Below are positions 47,436-51,435 of a DNA stretch of 51,435 nucleotides, piece after piece. Where the stretch lies: the NCBI GenBank assembly GCA_902515355.1, contig CABXUA010000007.1:1-51435 (forward strand), given 5' to 3'. The stretch comes from an uncultured Pelagibacteraceae bacterium. GTDB taxonomy: Bacteria > Pseudomonadota > Alphaproteobacteria > Pelagibacterales > Pelagibacteraceae. A program made the translations under genes and the position numbers. Below the pieces are notes generated by a model. It had not been told where the DNA came from. It was given only the letters and a program-made list of their open reading frames with translations, and searched no databases. Each line of letters begins with the position of its first letter. Position 1 is the stretch's first letter.

Positions 47436-48068
47436 ATGAATCAAAAAAATGGCAAAAATTCACTTGGCATAGATGCTTGTTTCGAGGATTTGGATAATCC
47501 TATTGATTTATTCAAAAAATGGTTCTCAAAAGCTAAAGTTAGCGAAATTAACGATCCAAATGCTTTAGCTTTAGCTACGTCTGACAAGACTAACCAACCA
47601 AACGTTAGAATGGTTTTGTTGAAGGGACTTAGCGACAAGGGCTTTGTTTTTTACACTAATTTTGAAAGTAGAAAAGGCAACGAACTTAAAAATAATCAAA
47701 AAGCATCTATGTGCTTTCATTGGAAAAGTCTTAGAAGACAAATTAGAGTAATTGGTAAAGTAGAGCAAGTGACTGACAAAGAAGCTGATGAATATTTTAA
47801 TTCTAGACCTTACAAAAATAGAATTGGAGCTTGGGCATCTTCCCAATCTAGGGTATTAGACAAAAGGGAAAATTTTTTAAAAAAAATTAAAGAATTCGAG
47901 AAAAAATATTCTGATGAAAAAAAAGTTCCAAGACCACCACATTGGTCGGGATGGAGGGTTTTACCAACTGAAATAGAATTTTGGTTAGATGTAGAAGGAA
48001 GAGTTCATGAAAGATTGAATTATAGAAACGATAATGGAAAATGGACCAAAGAACTTTTGTATCCTTAA
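47436..48068 (+). CDS. pdxH: pyridoxamine 5'-phosphate oxidase
   Basis: The 210-residue FMN oxidase makes pyridoxal phosphate. VRMVLLKGLSDKGFVFYTNFESRKGNEL binds the flavin and phosphate, followed by CFHWKSLRRQIRVIGKVEQV, RIGAWASSQS, and the C-terminal PPHWSGWRVLPTEIEFW with the conserved Arg-Leu-x-P in part. It allows use of pyridoxine or pyridoxamine taken up from outside. Its stop overlaps that of the convergent ispB-type gene by 4 bases. Confidence 0.95.
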   Translation: MNQKNGKNSLGIDACFEDLDNPIDLFKKWFSKAKVSEINDPNALALATSDKTNQPNVRMVLLKGLSDKGFVFYTNFESRKGNELKNNQKASMCFHWKSLRRQIRVIGKVEQVTDKEADEYFNSRPYKNRIGAWASSQSRVLDKRENFLKKIKEFEKKYSDEKKVPRPPHWSGWRVLPTEIEFWLDVEGRVHERLNYRNDNGKWTKELLYP

Positions 48069-49078
48069 AATGATCTATTTAAACTAAATCCAGTTAGATT
48101 CTGTAAAACTGATTTATCTTGACTGTCTTCAAAAATTCCTAAAGCATCTCTAGAAACATTTACAAAATATTCTGCTCTTTTCAAACTTTCTTGTACCGCT
48201 TTATATTTATTGATAAGCACTAAAGTTTCACTGAAATCGTCTTCGTTTCTTTTTTCTTTTTTTAATATCTCTAACAGAAAATCTCTTTCTTCACCATTCG
48301 CTCTTTGAAAAATTATAATTAATGGTAACGTAGTTTTTCCCTCGTAAAAATCCTTACCTATTTCTTTTCCAAAAATTATTTCTTTTGAATAATAATCTAA
48401 AGCATCATCAGCTATTTGAAATGCCAAACCAAGATTTTTTCCATAAGACTCTAGGGCTTCTTTTTCTTTTTCGTTGCTACCAGCAAGACAAGCTCCAGTT
48501 CTAGTGGATGCTGCAAATAAGGAAGCTGTTTTTAGATTTATAATCTTTATATAAGTTTCTTCCAAAAGATCAGCCTCACCTTTATGTTGAAGTTGTAAAA
48601 CTTCACCTTGCGCAATTTTAGCCGATGTAGATGATAATAGTTTCAAAATTTCAAGATCGCCATCATCTACCATAATCTCAAAACATCTGCTTAATAAATA
48701 ATCTCCTACCAAAATTGATGATTGATTACCCCAAATAGAGTTTGTAGTTTTTATGCCTCTTCTTAGTGTGCTTTCATCAATTACATCATCATGTAGTAGG
48801 GTTGCTGAATGAATTAGCTCAACACAAGCAGCTAAGTTAATGTCTCTATTTCCCAAATCATATCCTGCAAGCTTAGCGGAACCAAGTGTAAGCATTGCTC
48901 TCATTCTCTTTCCCCCAGAGGTAAAATGATGTTTGCTCATTTTGTTAATTAGATCTACTTTACTTTGAAGCTTTGAATCAATTAGACTTTCTACCTTAGA
49001 CAGCTTTTTTGAAACTAAATTTTTTAAATCTAAATAAGCCGAATTAACGGATTTCTTTAGTGGTATTACTGAACCCAT
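48065..49078 (-). CDS. ispB: polyprenyl (octaprenyl-type) diphosphate synthase
   Basis: The 337-residue protein is a long-chain prenyl synthase. GGKRMRAMLTLGSAKL binds IPP, LLHDDVIDESTLRRG is the first Asp-rich motif (DDxxD), QGEVLQLQHKG follows, and QIADDALDYYSKE is the second Asp motif with GKDFYEGKTTLPLI after it. It makes the quinone side chain; chain length (8 to 10 units) cannot be read safely. It uses FPP from IspA, encoded 5 kb away. The stop overlaps that of pdxH by 4 bases. Confidence 0.93.
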   Translation of the reverse strand: MGSVIPLKKSVNSAYLDLKNLVSKKLSKVESLIDSKLQSKVDLINKMSKHHFTSGGKRMRAMLTLGSAKLAGYDLGNRDINLAACVELIHSATLLHDDVIDESTLRRGIKTTNSIWGNQSSILVGDYLLSRCFEIMVDDGDLEILKLLSSTSAKIAQGEVLQLQHKGEADLLEETYIKIINLKTASLFAASTRTGACLAGSNEKEKEALESYGKNLGLAFQIADDALDYYSKEIIFGKEIGKDFYEGKTTLPLIIIFQRANGEERDFLLEILKKEKRNEDDFSETLVLINKYKAVQESLKRAEYFVNVSRDALGIFEDSQDKSVLQNLTGFSLNRSF

Positions 49079-49222
49079 ATTTCCATTCTAATTGATTTTT
49101 TTAGCAATAAATTTTTTAATTTAATCAGAAGTGACGCACCTTCAATTCAACTAGGAGTAGCGAATAAAATAATTAAAATTTAATTCTAGTACTGATATAA
49201 GTATATAGTTTTAATCATTAAT

Positions 49223-50035
49223 ATGTTTTGGATTTTCAAAAAGAAAAAAATAGTGCCCCACGTTAGACTAAGTGGTGTTATCGGTTCTGCCGGAAGATTT
49301 CGACAAGGAATGGATCTATCTGGACAACAGGAAATTTTAAAAAAAGCTTTTTCATTCAAGAAGCCCAAACATGTTGCTATTTCGATAAATTCTCCAGGTG
49401 GTTCACCGGTTCAGTCTCATTTAATATTTAGCTACATTAGACAATTAGCAGACGAAAACAAAACTAAGGTAATTATATTTGCTGAAGATGTAGCTGCTTC
49501 TGGAGGTTATTTTATTGCGTGTGCGGGAGACGAAATATATGCAAACGCTAGTTCAATTATAGGTTCGATTGGAGTTATTACCGCTTCTTTTGGCTTTAAA
49601 GAAATGATCAGGAAAATCGGTATAGAAAGAAGAATTTATACAGCTGGAAAAAATAAGAGTACTCTAGATCCTTTTGTTGATGAGAAGGAAGAGGACGTTC
49701 AAAGATTAAAAAAACTTCAACTAGAATTACATGGGCATTTTATAAAAATAGTTGAAAAAAGTAGAGGCAAGAAATTAAAAGATCCTGAAAAAAATAATAT
49801 CTTTACTGGCGAATTTTGGTCTGGCGAAACTGCTTTGAATTTAGGACTGATTGATGGAATAGGAAATGCAGATCAAGTACTTAAGGAAAAATTTGGAAAG
49901 GAAGTTGTTATTAAAAGATTCGAAAAACCAAAGGGTTTTATTGCCAAAAAACTCTCGTCCTCTATAGAAAACCAGTTGGACAATTTAGCAAGCACTTTAG
50001 AGGAAAGAGCGATTTGGCAAAAATTTGGTTTATAA
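49223..50035 (+). CDS. S49-family signal peptide peptidase-like protease
   Basis: The 270-residue protein is a short SppA/SohB-type serine protease. SINSPGGSPVQSH forms the oxyanion turn, EDVAASGGYFIACAGDEIYAN has the catalytic Ser in ASGGY, IIGSIGVI follows, and GKNKSTLDPF carries the catalytic Lys (family GxYKsxxxPf). There is no obvious N-terminal membrane helix, only a basic start, so it may be peripheral. It would cut leftover signal peptides or membrane fragments. A 144-base gap with weak AT-rich promoter-like sequence lies upstream; glyQ starts on the next base after its stop. Confidence 0.88.
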   Translation: MFWIFKKKKIVPHVRLSGVIGSAGRFRQGMDLSGQQEILKKAFSFKKPKHVAISINSPGGSPVQSHLIFSYIRQLADENKTKVIIFAEDVAASGGYFIACAGDEIYANASSIIGSIGVITASFGFKEMIRKIGIERRIYTAGKNKSTLDPFVDEKEEDVQRLKKLQLELHGHFIKIVEKSRGKKLKDPEKNNIFTGEFWSGETALNLGLIDGIGNADQVLKEKFGKEVVIKRFEKPKGFIAKKLSSSIENQLDNLASTLEERAIWQKFGL

Positions 50036-50920
50036 ATGCCAAAAAAAAAAAAAATTATAAAAAATAAAAATTTTTTATCTTTTCAAGATATTATAATGAA
50101 TTTGCAAAAATTCTGGGGAAAATTCGGATGTATTATTTTACAACCTTACGATCTAGAAGTAGGAGCCGGAACTTTTCATCCCGCCACAACCTTAAGATCT
50201 TTGGGGGCAAAACCTTGGAAAGCTGCTTATGTTCAGCCATCAAGAAGACCAACAGATGGGAGATATGGGGAAAATCCAAATAGACTTCAACATTATTATC
50301 AGTTTCAAGTAATTATAAAACCTTCTCCTAAAAATATAAAACAAATTTATTTAAAAAGTTTAACATCGATAGGAATAGATGTAAAAAACCACGATATAAG
50401 ATTTGTAGAGGATGACTGGGAGAGTCCAACTTTAGGAGCGGCAGGTCTTGGTTGGGAAGTATGGTGCGACGGTATGGAAATTACACAATTTACTTATTTT
50501 CAACAGATGACGGGTTTAGAATGTGATCCTGTACCTGTAGAGCTAACCTATGGACTTGAGCGATTATGTATGTTTGTTCAAGGAAAAGATAATGTTTTTG
50601 ATTTAGATTGGAATAATGAAGGAACAAAATACAAAGAAGTATTTATGCAATCAGAAAAAGAATTTTCAGCATATAATTTTGAATTTGCAAATACAGAAAA
50701 TTTATTGAAAAATTTTCAAATAGTTGAAAAAGAATGTTCCGCACTTTTAGAAAAAAAACTTGCCTTACCTGCTTATGATCAATGTTTGAAAGCTAGCCAT
50801 TTATTTAATTTATTGGACGCGCGAGGAGTTATCGGTGTCGCCGAAAGAACAGGATATATTAACAGGATAAGGGAACTAGCCAAAGGTTGCGGAGCAATGT
50901 GGTTAAGTACTCAAACTTAA
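50036..50920 (+). CDS. glyQ: glycyl-tRNA synthetase alpha subunit
   Basis: The 294-residue subunit has the class II catalytic signatures of the bacterial alpha2-beta2 enzyme: [105 protein letters not shown] and [11 protein letters not shown]. It forms glycyl-adenylate. The N-terminus has a ~10-residue lysine run from the homopolymer at 50040-50052, which could invite slippage. It lies directly after the S49 protease gene and is 3 bases before glyS. Confidence 0.97.
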   Translation: MPKKKKIIKNKNFLSFQDIIMNLQKFWGKFGCIILQPYDLEVGAGTFHPATTLRSLGAKPWKAAYVQPSRRPTDGRYGENPNRLQHYYQFQVIIKPSPKNIKQIYLKSLTSIGIDVKNHDIRFVEDDWESPTLGAAGLGWEVWCDGMEITQFTYFQQMTGLECDPVPVELTYGLERLCMFVQGKDNVFDLDWNNEGTKYKEVFMQSEKEFSAYNFEFANTENLLKNFQIVEKECSALLEKKLALPAYDQCLKASHLFNLLDARGVIGVAERTGYINRIRELAKGCGAMWLSTQT

Positions 50921-50923
50921 TTT

Positions 50924-51435
50924 ATGCCTGAGTTTCTACTTGAGCTTTATAGTGAGGAAATTCCACCTCAATTACAAATTAGTGCTAGAAAAGAACTCAA
51001 ACAGTTTATTCAAAAATTTCTCGAGGGTGAAAGTGTAAAATATCATAGTTTAGTTGATTATTCCTCACCCACTCGTTTAAGCATTCGTATTAAAGGTTTA
51101 CCAGAAAAAATAAAAGTCTCCTCAAAAGAAGTAAGAGGTCCAAAAGTTGGAGTTATAGAGGATATTCTTAACAGATTTGTAATGGCTCATAATGGTAAAA
51201 AAAAAGATGTTTTTGAAAAAGAAACCGATAAAGGAAAATTTTATTTCATTAAAACCAAAGCTCAAGAAATTTCAGCAAAAGAAGTTTTGACTAAAATTAT
51301 CCTAAATTCCATCTCATCTTTAAATTGGAAAAAATCAATGAAGTGGTCAGATAATAATCTAATTTGGGGAAGGCCCCTTAGATCAATATTAGCTATTTAC
51401 AATAAAAAAATTTTACCTTTCAGTTATGGACACCT
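50924..51435 (+). CDS. glyS: glycyl-tRNA synthetase beta subunit, 3' truncated by window
   Basis: The frame starts at ATG 50924, 3 bases after glyQ, and runs open to the window end (about 170 of ~700 residues). MPEFLLELYSEEIPP is the usual GlyS start, and LVDYSSPTRLSIRIKGL and VRGPKVGV, then MKWSDNNLIWGRPLRSI match the N-terminal tRNA-binding part. It partners the alpha subunit in charging tRNA-Gly. The rest lies outside the window. Confidence 0.95.
   Translation, partial: MPEFLLELYSEEIPPQLQISARKELKQFIQKFLEGESVKYHSLVDYSSPTRLSIRIKGLPEKIKVSSKEVRGPKVGVIEDILNRFVMAHNGKKKDVFEKETDKGKFYFIKTKAQEISAKEVLTKIILNSISSLNWKKSMKWSDNNLIWGRPLRSILAIYNKKILPFSYGH

Noticed and set aside
49079-49222. Possible small RNA or gene in the ispB-S49 peptidase gap, including a short palindrome AATTAAAATTTAATT
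   Set aside because: The palindrome is pure A/T and expected by chance at this composition. No open frame, terminator or stable hairpin supports an RNA gene.

Overview
The window is AT-rich (roughly 30% GC by eye), very densely coded, with genes that overlap by a few bases and no gene-free stretch longer than about 145 bases. Gene content and order point to a streamlined alphaproteobacterium of the SAR11 clade (Pelagibacterales): a lone 5S rRNA gene away from 16S-23S, an alphaproteobacterial DUF1013/TrcR regulator, a three-subunit transhydrogenase, class I fructose-bisphosphate aldolase, NAD-dependent formate dehydrogenase, and a compact yebC-ruvC-tolQRAB-pal-cpoB-tilS-ftsH-folP-glmM run. No insertion sequence, integrase, CRISPR array or phage structural gene was seen.

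Bases 1-8200 look like the edge of a variable, cell-surface region. They hold a truncated phosphotransferase, a family 2 glycosyltransferase, three methyltransferase-type proteins, a nucleotidyltransferase, and an unusual set of three minus-strand genes: a VTC (polyphosphate-polymerase-like) domain protein, a CotH-kinase/beta-helix fusion, and a DUF4956 membrane protein. An FkbM methyltransferase on the plus strand interrupts the set. The region ends with tRNA-Val(GAC), two small genes and the solitary 5S gene, which has a well-spaced sigma70-type promoter.

Bases 8374-13220 (plus) carry rpmJ, formate dehydrogenase, pntAA-pntAB-pntB and a transaldolase-like gene, a compact redox and carbon operon. 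Bases 13247-22148 (minus) form a long block. Its transcription order is tkt-pgk-fba-thiE-efp-suhB-rpmE-trcR-purE, then rpsU-cspA-tRNA-fMet-ydcF. The rpsU gene appears to start at ATT, and the initiator tRNA has a changed anticodon-stem pair.

Bases 22210-37992 (plus) run from a coiled-coil gene and zapA through fau, ymdB, yebC, a RuvC-like gene, the complete Tol-Pal set, tilS, ftsH (behind a heat-shock-type promoter), folP, glmM, thiD and purA. Bases 37989-39904 (minus) are rpoH and rluD. After tRNA-Arg(TCG) comes a small accessory patch (a family 17 glycosyltransferase and an ABC-2 exporter), then the Sua5 gene. The right end is core metabolism: xseB-ispA-dxs, aroC, pdxH, ispB, an S49 peptidase, glyQ and the start of glyS.

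The genes group into envelope maintenance (Tol-Pal, surface glycosylation), central carbon and redox metabolism, isoprenoid synthesis, translation and heat-shock control. The least explained part is the VTC/CotH/DUF4956 set. The most unusual regulatory features are the ATT-started rpsU beside a variant initiator tRNA, and the possibly leaderless sigma32-type ftsH promoter.
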